Of a stretch of DNA of 64,000 bases, positions 10,901 to 23,063 are shown in pieces. Source of the stretch: Anaeramoeba flamelloides (Eukaryota > Metamonada > Anaeramoebidae); the NCBI GenBank assembly GCA_027625915.1, contig JANTQA010000015.1, positions 1,054,001 to 1,118,000 on the forward strand, in the 5' to 3' direction. The translations under genes and the position numbers were made by a program. The notes under the pieces are model-generated. The model was not told the DNA's origin and ran no database searches. It was given only the letters and a program-made list of their open reading frames with translations. Numbering within the stretch: the stretch's first letter is position 1; each line of letters starts with the position of its first letter.

Positions 10901-13900
10901 TATATCATTTTTTACAAAAAAATTTTTATTTGTTCTCTTTCTTCTTCAAAAAAAGAGAGAAGAAACCATTAATAAAAGATTTTGAGCAAAGAAAAAAAAA
11001 AATTCTAATTTTAGGAAAAAATAAAAGCATTTTTTTTAATATATAAAGTCAAGAAATTTTAGAGGAATGTTCAAAATCATCCATTGTTAAGAATACATAA
11101 TAGATAAATGCAGGTTTTTAAGTTTGATCGTTTTTGAGAATTGGCTGACAAACGGGAAAAATAAAAGAGGGAATAGATCTCATTGAAAGGATGGACAATC
11201 TAGTTTATCTCTGTAAAATTTATACAAAGTTTTGTCACCAATTGAGAAAAAGCAAAATTTAACTTCAATGTTTTCGCTAACTACATTGGGAGATTAAGAT
11301 CCTTTGAAGAACAAATAAATTCAAAGCACCATCAAAAATAACAAATTACTTGTTTCGGTTAAATTTATTTGTTTGTTTTTTGTTTTGACGAGTTAGATCC
11401 CGAGTTGAAAAAATAAACAGCAACTCTTATTGTTTCATTTGTTCAATAATCACCTTTTAGAATTCCTTGTTTTGGATTTCCTTCCAGACTCAAAATAATT
11501 GAATTGTTCTGGTACTAAGATTATTATAATTGCCGTTGTTAAAACTCCTCAATATCATCTTATATTACTTCGAATAATATCATTTTTTCCGTTCTTCCAG
11601 GTCAAACTCAAAACATAACAAGGAGATTTTTTCCAAATCTGAACAATAACATAGGTACGGTTTGGCTGTCTGATAATCTCCATTAAAACAGAGAATATTT
11701 GATCAGGAAAGTATTTGGGAAGATTCATTTCTTTTTATAGTTTATTTTTGTTATTGTTATTATTATTATTATTATGGTGTGTAGAACCAAGATCATACCG
11801 AAAGGATAAAGTAAATTAAACAAAGAAGATCTTTTTATAAAAGTTATTTATTAATTATTATTTTGTTGTCTTTTTCTTTTGTAATTTAAATAGAAATGAT
11901 CTTTTCATAAATAAGAACTTTTTTTCTGGTTACGATCGGTTGGTTGAAAGATTAACCCTCAAAAGAAATATTTTTTATCACGATAATTCAATTTTTAATC
12001 CTCAACTTTTGATTTTAGACTTACTAATTCTTTGATTCAAAGAGTTAAGATACTCTTTTTGAAAATCAAATAAATATCAAATTTGATGATTATAGTACAT
12101 AATTTTCAAATATTATACAATAATCCCAAGTATTTTGTAAAAAAAAATAATCAACTTTTTCCTACTTTTTTGTTAATTTCAGATAAATTAATATTAAAAC
12201 AAAAAAATATCATAGAATAAATAAAAGAATGGTTAAATTTTTATTTATATCTGGTTTAAATACAAGAATTATTCATTTAAAATTGAAACCAAAAAAGTAT
12301 GATTGTGCCCTCGGGCTTTTTACATTTTTTAAGAAATTGTATTTGTTTTAATTTTTTTATGAATTTTACAAAAAACTATAGCATGCAGTTGTATAATTAC
12401 CTCTGTTTACTTCGATTTCTTCTACATTTAAAATTAACCTTTCACAAGAAAATCACTATAGACTTTGATCTTGAAATTATTTTTGTAAATAGTTCTTATT
12501 TGAAATAAAATTAAAAATATAAAAGATGATTTTATTTAGAAGCGATCTTGTTCTTTGCACTTTAGATTGCTTTTATATTATGGGGTATATTACTGATGAT
12601 TATTTATATGAGAATAGAAACGATTTTCAATTCGCAATCTTCTCGTAAAAATAACCAATTTAATTTTGCTCTAAACATCAACACACCCACTGTTACAATT
12701 AAGAATATCGTAATAAATATTAAGCACAAGAACATAATAAATATTTTCCAATGATTTTTTATTTTATTTTATAAATATAATAATTATCATAACTTTGTTG
12801 TTATCCAAAGTAAATTCATTTAACTTTTTTTTTTCTTTTCTTTATGTAACTAAAATATCATTTTTTAGGGTTCACATAAATTCCCAAACGAAAAAATGAC
12901 GTATGGGATGAATCGTATAACTATTGTTGGCAGTACAATTAATTCAATTTTTCTTATTGGTATTTACCTATTTATTATAATTGAAGGGATAAAAAGATTT
13001 CTAGATCCTCACCAAAACAAAGATCTTCTCTTATTGATCATTGTTGCTATATCTGGCTTTTTTGTTAATGTGATAAGAATAATATTAAAAAAAAGTAAGA
13101 TTAATTATTTTTCAATTTATTTTTTTACAATTACTCAACACACTTGGTTTTGAGTTTAATCGGTTTTATAACTTATTAAAAGAAGAGCCGAATAAAAAAA
13201 ACTTGTAATTATGGGTTTACCATTCCTATAGAAAGGATAAATTAATATTTCAAAATAAATTAAAAGAAATAAATCTTAATGATTGAATTTGAAACCAATG
13301 TAATTTGAAATCATTTCAATGAAATAAATTTTGGTTTTGGAAGAGAGTAATTATGTTTTTTGATTTGAGAAATAAAAAGAAAATTTCTGAATGAAAAAAA
13401 AAAAAAAAAAAATAGGTGATCTATCAAACTATACAATAGTTACTATATACCCATATTTCCTTTCATAAATTTAAATGTTAAAATCATTGATTTCACGATT
13501 ATTAATTAATTAAATCTTAAATTTAATTAAATAAATTTAAATTAAAAATAAAGCTAACAATACTTTTCACGGAATTTTCTATTTTATTAAAAAATTCAAT
13601 TGATTTTACTATATAAACAAAAAAACTCAAGTAAAAGAAAAAAAGCTATTGAATATATGTTGGTATTATCGTGGTATCTACATTTTACCATTTTCTAGTA
13701 CCAAGTTATCTAAAAAATTGAATTGTTAAAAATCATTTCTTGAACTAAATAGATTATTAATCATATAAATAGATGAGTGAAAGATATTCTAATATAATAT
13801 ATTTGCATAATAATCAAAAAAATAGAAATCAAAAAAATGAAAAAATTGATCAAGAAAAAATAAAATAAAAAATCATAAATGTATTAATAAATCTCATGTT

Positions 13901-16900
13901 TAATATTTGATACAATTACTTCTTCTTTACTTATTTTTTTTTTTTTTTTGATTCTTAAGGGAAAAATTTTTATTTGGCAAATTATTGATAAACAAATTAC
14001 TTCCTATTCTTAAAGAGTTCCTTAAATGAATTTTAATTCCAATTTTTGTTTAATTCATGAAACTATGAATTAATTTAAGAAAAAAATATATTTATTTGAT
14101 GAATTTATTTGATTTAATAGAATAAATATTTCCACATCAAAATTCTAAAGTTTAAAATACCTTGAATGTTGCCAAATTTTTTACAACAATATTTCAATTT
14201 TCTCATAGATAAATTTTTTGTTGTTGTTTTTTCATTTAGATCATTTTGCTTGAATTTTTGGATTAGTATTCTTTGTTTATGTTTTGTTTGATAACAATAT
14301 TTTAAAAAAGAATTTTGAATAAAGATTTGTTACAAAAATGGTTTTTGTCAAAAATATAATAATTATTAATGAAGGGACAAAAATCAAAAGGTAATTTCTT
14401 ATTTTTTCTCTGCCAAATTAAGAAGATAAAGAGGGAATATCTTCAAAACTACTTTGGTTCAATTTTTTTTTTTTTTACCAATTCAATATAGATATTTGGA
14501 AAGGTGATCTTTCTTGTTTGGTATTAAGAAAGAAAAGAATTTTTTAAAATATACACCTTCGCATGTTTGTTTTATTAACTTGTTCTTGACAGTGAGTTAC
14601 CTTTCTATTTCCAATTCAAAATACAACTTAATTAAACGAAAAATTTAATGAAGTATATATATTAAAAAAATAAAAAATTTAAAGATTCAGCACTAATTAA
14701 CTCTAATTCTTTTCACAAACTGAGTAATAATAAATGATACTATATTTCGATTCCAAAGTTTCAATATCTTGTGAGACTCAAAAAATTTTTTTCAGTAAGG
14801 TTCTTACTTTTAAAATTTTTAAAATAGTAAACATTTAAGAAATTTTCTTTTTAGTGCTCAAATTAAAAAAACCTAACGGTAACTAGAGTTTAATTTATAT
14901 ACTTACCCAATAACCCAAAAAAAAAAAAAAAAAATATTTATATAACATGTGATAAATATATTATATAGGTATTATAATTTTTGATAGAAACCCCTTAAAA
15001 TATGAATAACAACCTTTGTAAAATGTTAAAAAAAATCAATAAAATTTAATAGATTTTTTTTTAGTGTGAAAAAAAATTGTAAAGTGTTCTATATCGGCTA
15101 TTAATTTTTTTTTTTTTACAACCCCCAAACTTTTTATTTGTGAAATTTTAAGTAAATAATTTTCGAAAAATTCAGAGAAGAAAGTGAAATTCTCTCAAAA
15201 ATATTTTACTAGAGCATTGTAAACCCCATTTTAGTCAAAGGTGCCAAGCCAAAAATGAAAATTTTCTTTTTTTTTAAGAATCAACCAATATATGATTGTT
15301 TAGAAATAAAAAAATAATAAACTTTAGAGTAGAGTTGATATTCTTAAAAGAAATACCTTGAACAAAATAATAAAATGTTGAAAAAAATAAAATGAAAACA
15401 ATTTTTTTGGGAATTATCATTGCAAGATCTTGTGCAAAATTTCTCAATTTCTTTAAAAAATTAAAATTGTTGGCAATCATATATTTTAAGAGTAAATATA
15501 TCCATTTTGTAAGAAATTATAAAATATCAATTTTCTTAAGACTATTTTGAGTTTAAAACATTTTTTATTTAAAAATAGACTTTTTTAAAAAAATAAAAAA
15601 AGAAAAAAACAAAAAAAAAAAATTGACGAAATTAGAAAAAATGATCCTGATCAAAAAATTGAGCATACAAAGAAAAAATGATTTTGATCTCCAAATTGAA
15701 AATTTATTTTGAGAAGAATATTGGTTAAACTCATATAAAAGCTGTTCTATTTTTTCAATAAAACTGTCCCCCTTTGACTGAAAAAGAGTTTATTTACGAT
15801 GGAAATATTTTGGAAAATTATAAGGTTATTAGATAAAGTTTGAAAATTTTCTGATCTTCTTATTTCTAATTCTAATTAAGTGAAATTATTTGTATTTTTC
15901 TAATAAAACCTGACTTCAAAAATGATATTTAAATTATTATAGAATACTTTAACCAATTTTTACGTGTCGTTGTCAATCTTATAAATCCCAAAAGATTGCT
16001 CATCAAAATGATGAAAATTTTAACAAGTATTTTGGTCCAGGGTACCCTCCTATTTGTTAAATCGACAACAAGTATTAAAAAGTTCACCTTTTTTCGTAAA
16101 AGGTTTGAAAATCGATAAATTCCATTTCTTTGTTTAAAAATAATGTCTAAATCAAACAAAAGTTTTTTTTCTGGATTAATACATGTATTACTGAAATCTG
16201 CAAAATAAACAGAAAAACACCAGTTCTTATTTATAAAACAGAATTTAAATTCGAAAATTTGGTAATATCAATAAAAAGAAATTCAAATTCAAAAATAAAT
16301 TAAAAGAATTATCTCTACCCTATCTGAAAAAATTAATAAAATTTAATCAAAGAATAAACAATAAAATTAACTGGAAGTCTGAGAGTTTAAACCTTCTTAA
16401 AAAGGAAATTTATAATTATAATTATAATGAGTTGTTGAATTCTACCAGTTGGAAGGTACAAAAATATTTCGCAATAATTAAAAACCAAAAAAATTTAATT
16501 ATTAATCAAAGATATTTAAGTTATCCATCAATTTCAACAATTCTAAAATTCAGAACATTTACCAACTGCTTAAATAGATATTATTATGTAATAAATAACA
16601 ATTCAAATAAATTTTGTCCTTTATGTTTAAAATATGAACATAAGGGAATAATAGAAAATATTGATCACTTTTTATGGGTATGTCCTTCCTATAAAAAAGA
16701 TAGATTAATTTTTCTGAAAAAGTTAAAAGAATTAAATTTTAATGAAATAATTTTAAATTATGATAGCTTTAAATTATTTTTGTTAATTAATAATCGTGAA
16801 ATCTATGATTTTACGCTTAAATTTCTGAAAGGGAATTTAAGTAAAAGGGCACTTAGAGTGTAATCTACACTTCCTCCTCAATAAAAAAAATAAAAAAACA

Positions 16901-19900
16901 AAAGTTTTTTTTTTCTCATTTCGATTGATTTCAATTTCATTTTTTAAAAAAAAAAATATTTGGTTCTCTTTTTTCTTTGAAAATAGGAGAAAAAAGAACA
17001 TTTTTTAGAAGGATTTCAAAAGGTGAAAAAAATAACAAAATTGGCAAATTTAAGAAAAAATTAAATTAAATTTTATTTTTTTTTATGAGATTTAAAGTCA
17101 AATCAATTATCGAGGAATGGTTAAAAATTAGTAATTGTTGAGAACACTTTATAAATGTGGGATCTACAAGTTTGCTTGCCTTTGGTTGTTTCTAAACAAA
17201 CATGAAATAAAAGGGGAAAATAGAGACTGATTGAAAAGTTGGGTGATCTTGTTTATCCCTGTAGGTTTTTAAACCAATTTTTGACTCCAATTGAGAATAT
17301 ATAAAATTTAATTTCAATACTTTCAATAACTCAGTTGGGAGAAAAAGATCCTTTGAAGAACAAGTTATTCAAAGTACCATTAAAAAATAACAAATTAATT
17401 TTTTTTGTTTTTTATTGTCTTGTTGTGTAGAGTTAGATCTCGAGTTCAACAAATAAAATTTCATATTGTTGCATTTGTCAACAATCACTATTTATAATTC
17501 CTTGTTTTGGATCCCCTTCCAAACTCCAAATAATGAAATTGTTTCAGACATAGTATAAGGTGATATTTAATAATCTTCTTCAAAACCCTTAATATCATCT
17601 TATATCACTTCAATCAATATCATTTTTTTTTCCATTTTTTCAGATCAAACTCAGATTATAAATAGCCTAACCCTGACAAATAAAAAACAATATAAACTAT
17701 TATAAACTTTAAAAACTAGTTATATGTCTTAGTATACGGGGACAATGTTTTTTTTAAAAAATTTGTTTTAATGAATATAGACAGCTAAATTCGATTAGAA
17801 TATTGTTAAAACCAACCCGGGTTCACTATTTGATTTCGACAAACCCCCATAATCTTTTACTTAAAATCGAAAAAAAATAAAAAAATTTTCAACCTTTTAT
17901 TATTTTGTAGTTACTAAAATCAAAACAATTTCAAGACCTGTCAATAAGGGTTTGAGTTTGCTGGTTTTTCTTCCAAAATTTGAATAAATAACTCAAACAA
18001 TTTTATTTCTTTTTAAAAATTGAAATTTCATTAAAAATTTTTTCTTGAAAAAATACAACTCCTGTTTTTTTGTACCGAGTGAAAAACACTCCACCAAAAC
18101 AAAACAATTTTTAAACCAAAATTGAAATTAAACTATTCTTTCCATGTGTTGAGAAAATAAATTGCTCTTTTTTGATCTTTTCTTCAACTAAAAAAAGATA
18201 AAATATAATTACTACCAAACATTCAAGCTACAACCAGTTTTATTTCTGATGTGTATTTGTAATTTTTGAAACTCCATTTTGTAATAAATAATCTCAAAAA
18301 GTAAATCTCATGAATGAAAATGAGTACCAAATCCCCGATGTCTATTATGGATTTAATTTTTGAATAAAAAATTTCATTTCAAAAAAAGGAATTAAACACG
18401 ACTTTCCAGTCTTACTCTTCCCTGAATTCCATTTTATACTTTAGAATTCGAAATTGAAATGGTTGTTTTCCAAAAAATTATTCCAAAAAAATAAAATACC
18501 TTCTTATTTTTCGAAAAATTGTAGTATTTCAAGACATTTAGTTTTTTATTACAAATCTATTTTGTATCAATCTCTTATGATCAAAAAAACTGAGTATCTA
18601 AACTTTTTTAACCATTTTAAATTCACCTTTCAATAAGTAACTCTTCATTCAATTCCAAATTAATAGATTTTTTAATTATGTTTCCAAAATAACAAAAAAA
18701 TGTTTCAGTTTTTTTCTCTTTGAATTTTTTTCTTTATTAGTTTATTGATCAACAATTCCCATTCAATTTTGAATAATAATATAAGAGAGAATATTATTTT
18801 TGGGACCCATTACTGGAAATTAGAAAAAATAAAAAATACCGAAATTGTCGCGAAAGACATATTATGATTTTTGAAGAAAAAAAAAGAATAGTACAATAAA
18901 GACATTAAATAACACATCTTTTAAAAATTGGCTCTTCATTGAAAAAGAAGAAGCAGAAAAAGGTTTCAATTGTAAAAATGTTTATTATAAACATTTTTGG
19001 TTTCAAACAGATTTAGAATTAATTATTTTAAATTTTAGTTTTTTTTAAACATTTTTTACAAATAAAAACTTTATTTAAATTTTGATATATTTGTTCTTAT
19101 AAAAATTAAAAAATATTATAAAAAAGATAAATAAATATACAATTAAATAATTTAAAAACAATTCCAAATATTAATTTTTTATTTTATTATTATTTATACT
19201 TCATTAAATAAATATTTAAAACAAATAGATAGGAAATCTAATGTTTTTATAGAGATAGGGGGTAATAAACAGAAGCAGAAGAATAAGCAAATAAAAAATA
19301 AAAAACCAAAAAAAACTCAAAAACAAGAACACAGTACAGCAAAAACTTCAGTTTCTTGTTCTCAACAACAGATATGTAAGCAAAAAGGGGATGAGGATAA
19401 ACATTCAAAAATTTGTGATCAAAAAAAGAAAAGTAAAAGGAATCAAAATACAAACAAATTTTCTTTTCATTTAACCTGTTTATTATTTATTTCCGCTGCA
19501 GTATTGACTGATGGTTTAATTTTCTTTTATATGAAAAAATATAAAAAAACTGATGAAAAATGGCTTTTATATATTGATACATCAATTTCTTTATTCATTG
19601 CACTTATCATTTTTCTTTTCCAAATGCCTTCTATAAAAAAGAATTTAAAGATTATAATGCAAGCCACACCTGATAAAATAGATATTGTTTCCATACTGGA
19701 TAAAATTCAAAAAATTGATGAATTGGTATCCTTTCATAACCTTCATCTATGGCAGTATAGTGGCGATCTGATTGTTGGTACTATTCATATAGTTATTACA
19801 AAAAATATTGATTATAATCAGGTTATGTTGAAAATTTTAAAAATATTTCATAGCCATAAAGTTAATTACATCACAATACAACCAGAATTTATTGATAGCT

Positions 19901-20073
19901 CACCGAGATCGAACTTTATAAAAAATTCCAATCTGACGGGAATTGATTCTTCAGGGGGGTTAAATGATATGTGTATCTATAATTGTTGTCAAAATGAACT
20001 TCAATCGGTTAAATTTCAACAAATTAATGGAGATTACATTTCTAATGGTGATTTTTTAGCTGAAATCAAATAA
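7925..20073 (+). CDS. Cation diffusion facilitator (ZnT-like) with altered metal site
   Basis: Four exons, 7925-7988, 8333-8553, 12869-13094 and 19253-20073, join in phase through GT-AG introns of 344, 4315 and 6158 nt to give 443 residues. It is a six-TM CDF-family antiporter, expected to move Zn2+ or a related metal out of the cytosol in a dimer. TM1-2 lie at about 48-92 (ending ADSFQIFSD), TM3 follows the family YGMNR motif, TM4 ends near 165, and TM5-6 span about 243-295. The cytosolic C-terminal domain (about 300-443) has the typical FHNLHLW motif at 331-337. The TM4-TM5 loop (about 172-242) is Lys-rich with a few Cys and His rather than a His cluster. The TM2 HxxxD motif is QIFSD (Gln79) and the TM5 motif is HLTCL (Leu247), so two of four usual metal ligands are replaced. 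Family certain, substrate unknown; it may be a non-transporting partner subunit. The start is the first Met of exon 1; Met29 in exon 2 is an alternative. Confidence 0.88.
9341..9797. mobile_element. Foldback element with recently diverged arms
   Basis: The left arm (about 9341-9465) begins ACCATTGTGGAAAAAAA and the right arm (about 9690-9797) ends with its complement. Arms match almost base for base through AATTGGGAACCTTACTGAAA. The left arm has one extra unit of a GTGAAACAGGAAAAAAA direct repeat, so arm lengths differ by about 17 bp. The subterminal GGGAACCTTACTGAAAAT block recurs in the foldback at 6389-7210 (GAGAACCTGACTGAAAAT), linking the two. Confidence 0.72.
10085..11660. repeat. Dispersed repeat D, copy in CDF intron 2
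   Basis: It aligns in order with about 15100-17690 of intron 3, once the LINE there is set aside. Clear anchors are AAGATCCTTTGAAGAACAA, TAAATTCCATTTTTTTATTA, ATTCCTTGTTTTGGATTTCC and AATATCATCTTATATTACTT. Part of it (10085-10400) also resembles 36960-37250 downstream of NUP210. The copies are old, gapped and non-coding. Confidence 0.6.
13670..14060. repeat. Dispersed repeat F, copy 2
   Basis: Partner of 2800-3190. Shared blocks include CTACATTTTACCATTTT, TTAAAAATCATTTCTTGAAC, AAAAATTGATCAAGAAAAAA and ATACAATTACTTCTTCTTTA. Identity is patchy and the pair is old. Confidence 0.55.
15218..15870 (+). repeat. Dispersed repeat E, copy 1
   Basis: It matches 35400-36050 (same strand) and 57775-58330 (opposite strand). 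Shared blocks: GCCAAAAATG, a diverged middle with AAAATTTCTCAATT-CTTT, AAAAAATGATTTTGAT, AGAAGAATA followed by TTAAACTC, and an end with CTGTTCTATTT-TCAATAAAA then CCCCTTTGACTGAAAAAGA. A fragment with the same end occurs at about 62690-62720. It is non-coding. Confidence 0.58.
16171..16897 (+). mobile_element. 5'-truncated LINE with target-site duplication
   Basis: An open frame from about 16251 to 16863 encodes about 200 residues typical of the C-terminal end of a non-LTR retrotransposon reverse-transcriptase polyprotein: an RT-tail-like stretch (RYLSYPSISTILKFRTFTNC), then a zinc-knuckle-like segment with Cys-Pro-Leu-Cys, a later His (NIDHFLW) and CPSYKKDR. The frame stops with TAA, followed by a 3' tail of about 30 nt ending in an A-rich run. 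ACAAAAGTTTTTTTT occurs just before (about 16156-16170) and just after (about 16898-16912), fitting a target-site duplication of 15 bp or so. The RT catalytic part and endonuclease are absent, so this is a dead-on-arrival 5' truncation, yet its frame is still open, suggesting recent insertion. Confidence 0.75.
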
Positions 20074-20596
20074 ATATTCCTTCCCTATTTGTTATGCCCC
20101 CTTTAAACGGTTTTTCAATGATAAGAAAAAAATAATTATCATAAAACAAATCTAAAATAAAAACATTGTGATTTATTTTGTATTTTTTGTTAACTTTTAA
20201 AGTGGAATTATCAATTTAAATTATAATTTTTTTTCCACAAATTTAATAAATATTTTAGTCCCAATAATACAGTTTGAATATAAAAATAATAATAGCATGA
20301 TAATTATCAAGAGTTGAATGGTCATCATAAATCACAATTAAAATAATTTAGAGAATGAAATTTTGTAGGTTATTTTAAAAGTTAAACTTTGATTTTAATA
20401 GTAAATTATTCTGTAATCCATAAATAAAAAAAAAATTACCTTTTTTTTTTTTTTCAAATAAGTGAGTTTTTAATTATTTGGACTCTTTTTGTTTAATTTA
20501 TTCTAGGATTTACATCACTGGAATTTCTTATATTTAGAATGATTTAAAAGTGAATTACAAGTCAGGTTTAGTTATTAATTGTTCTTGAATACTAAA

Positions 20597-20598
<2 letters not shown>

Positions 20599-20637
<39 letters not shown>

Positions 20638-21526
20638 TTCAATTTATTATTTCGGGGGAGTAACAATTTGTGAAATGGGGTTTATTTAAAAACATTTATA
20701 GTTGCTAAAGGGATTAGAGTTACAATAGATTTGTCTATAATCAAAGTATGCTGTATTTGGAAGTAAATATTATAAGTACGCCATGACTCAAATAGCTCTA
20801 AAAAATCTATTATGAATCTTAATGAAAAATAAATTATTACATTTTTTACTAAGGATCAGAGTTAAAAATTTTGATTTTCATATTTTTTTTTTAACACCTT
20901 ATCCAAATCAAAAAATAGAAATCCAAATAACAGTATGACAGTAATTAATAATTCATATTTAGAACTTCCAAAAGTAACTATTTTATGAATAATTTTTTAA
21001 TTTCGAAGATGAACTTAATAATAATCAAAATAAAAACCCAAATACTGATTGATTTGTTCCACTTATGAAGTTAATTGTAGCATCAATATATTTCCAATAT
21101 TTATTAAATAATTGGACAAAAAACTTTATTCGTTTAATTATTTAATTTTTTTTTAAAAAAATAAATATTTTAGTAACTAATCTACATTTCGCCATAAATT
21201 TAAGATAGATATTTTTCGACTTTGTAGTCTGAATATTGATAACTCAATCATAAAATTTATTGGGAAATGCAAATTTTATTCTGAATTTGCTGGGTTTTTT
21301 ACTAATGCAAGAAATCATTTTTAATTGATGAGATCAACAAATATTACACTTGACTAATCACTTTTTTAGAGACATTAGAACCATGGCCCACTAAAGTAAT
21401 TTACACCCAATAACAACTTATTTTAATTATAGACAATTCTATTGTAACTCTAATCCCTTTATTAATCAAATTTTTTAAAATAAACACTAATTCGAAAATT
21501 GTTACTCACCTGAAATAATAAATTGA

Positions 21527-21561
<35 letters not shown>
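20599..21561. mobile_element. Foldback A, copy 1, bounded by (AT)n tracts
   Basis: The left arm starts in an (AT)n tract (20599-20633), followed by ATTCAATTTATTATTTCGGG and AAAGGGATTAGAGTTACAAT; the right arm carries the complement and ends in an (AT)n tract (21531-21560). Arm similarity extends, with decay, through GCCATGACTCAAATAGCTCT. A second copy with inverted interior lies at about 59047-60290. It is non-coding. Confidence 0.7.
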
Positions 21562-21565
<4 letters not shown>

Positions 21566-23063
21566 AGCACCCCGGATTTGCCTAAATTTCATCAAGTTTT
21601 TTTAAATTAGATTTAAAATGATATTGATCTACTAATATATTAATTTTCTTTTTTTGTCTTTAATCCAGATTTGAATTATAATAAAAAGTCAAAATAGTTC
21701 AAAGATAAAGTAGTTAAGTTATTGATTTTTTTTTTTTGAAATTGAAAAAAAAAATAATAATTATTCATTTTTACATTTTTTTAAAGATTTTTATTTTTAT
21801 TTTATTTTTTTAAATCAGAAATTTTATTACATTAATAGTAATTCAAAAACTCAATACATTGATTGTTTAATAATAACCACCAAACAATTTTGCTAATTTT
21901 ATGATAAAAAAATAAATAAAAAAATAAATTACTTTGAAATTTAATTTTTTTTTTTAGAAAAAATTTCAATAAATATCCAATTAAGAGAAAAATGAAATTT
22001 ATTTCTTTAGGCCAAAATTAAATTTTTAATATGATTAATATTCTAAAACTTTTATTTAAGCAATAGAAAATTAATTGAAAATCAAAAAAAAAAAAAAACA
22101 ATTGTAAAAAGAATTTCAATTTATTAAATTGGAATAAAACAAATATAAATTACTTTTTAGTCGACAAAATATTTTTACCTAAATTTAAAATAAAATAAAA
22201 AATAACTCTTAAATATTATTCCAATATAATAAAATAATCTCCAAAACCAATTTTTTTTTATTGCATTTTGTTATTAGTAAAAATTTGAATAATATATTTG
22301 CGATATTTGGATTTTTCCTTAATAAATTAATCTAGATCTTGTTAAATAAGTTCTGATATATGGTCTCTAATTCAACAAAATTGTTTATTTTATGTCTAGA
22401 TTTTAAAAATTCAAAAATTAAAAAATTGTAAAAAAATAAAAAAAAAAATCAATTATTAATCTGACTCGAACTATTAGCCAAATTATTTAAAATTGAAAAA
22501 AAATCTTGTTGAAAAAAATGTAAAATTTTACAATGAAAAAAAATTTGATTTTTTTTTTCTAATTTAATTTATATTTTTTTTTATTTTTAAATTATTTAGA
22601 ATCTAATATAGATATTGATATTGAATCTTAATCAATAGATAAAACAAATTTTCTATGTGATGTTATAATAACTTTTACAATGAATAAATTACTTAATCAA
22701 GCATTTTAGGCAATTTTGGGGTGCAAAGGGCCCCAAAAAAATTTCCAGTAAAGTATGATGTGTTTTAAATGTTAAAAATAAGAGGTTTTTGATGTCTAGA
22801 CAAACTTTTCAAAAAAAAAAAAAAAATTTATTTTGACAAAATGTGGAAAAATAATAAAATCACAATTAACAAAAAAAAAATTTCAAATGATGATAATTTT
22901 TTTTCAAGTTATTTTTTTATTTTAAGTAACTATACAATTTTTAATTATAAAATTTTCTTTCTAAAATAATTGTTTATTAATTCTATATCTTATTATCCTT
23001 TGATAACATTTCAAATTTAAATTTTTGTTTGAAATGTTTTTAGGTTATTTGGGGTGCTAAGGG
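21561..23063. mobile_element. TIR element B, copy 1 (1.5 kb, non-coding)
   Basis: Ends form an inverted repeat: CCCTTAGCACCCCGGATTTG at 21561 and, inverted at 23063, CCCTTAGCACCCCAAATAAC. Both ends abut ATATAT, consistent with insertion into the (AT)n end of foldback A. A third copy of the right end occurs internally (TTTAGGCAATTTTGGGGTGC, about 22705-22730), so either two elements are joined or 22731-23063 was added. The first 650 bp match 49540-50250. No transposase frame is present. Confidence 0.68.

Larger units (their letters stand above)
8554..12868 (+). other. CDF intron 2 (4.3 kb) with foldback and dispersed repeats
   Basis: The donor is CAG|GTAACC and the acceptor TTTTTTAG|GG, phase 0. 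The intron holds the foldback at 9341-9797 and a long diverged repeat (about 10085-11660) shared with intron 3. No exon-like CDF segment is missing between TM2 and TM3, so nothing coding is needed here, and the short open frames inside show no family resemblance. Confidence 0.75.
15100..17690. repeat. Dispersed repeat D, copy in CDF intron 3, split by a LINE
   Basis: Landmarks match intron 2 in the same order and orientation: TTGTGAAATTTTAAGTAA, TAAATTCCATTTCTTTGTTT, AAGATCCTTTGAAGAACAAG, ATTCCTTGTTTTGGATCCCC and AATATCATCTTATATCACTT. The extra length relative to intron 2 is largely the LINE fragment at 16171-16897 and repeat E. Confidence 0.58.
13095..19252 (+). other. CDF intron 3 (6.2 kb), host of a LINE insertion
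   Basis: The donor is AAAA|GTAAGA and the acceptor TTTTTATAG|AG, phase 1. The intron contains dispersed repeat F (about 13670-14060), repeat E (about 15218-15870), repeat D (about 15100-17690) and the LINE fragment at 16171-16897. The protein needs only the cytosolic loop at this junction, so no CDF exon appears to be missing. Confidence 0.75.
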
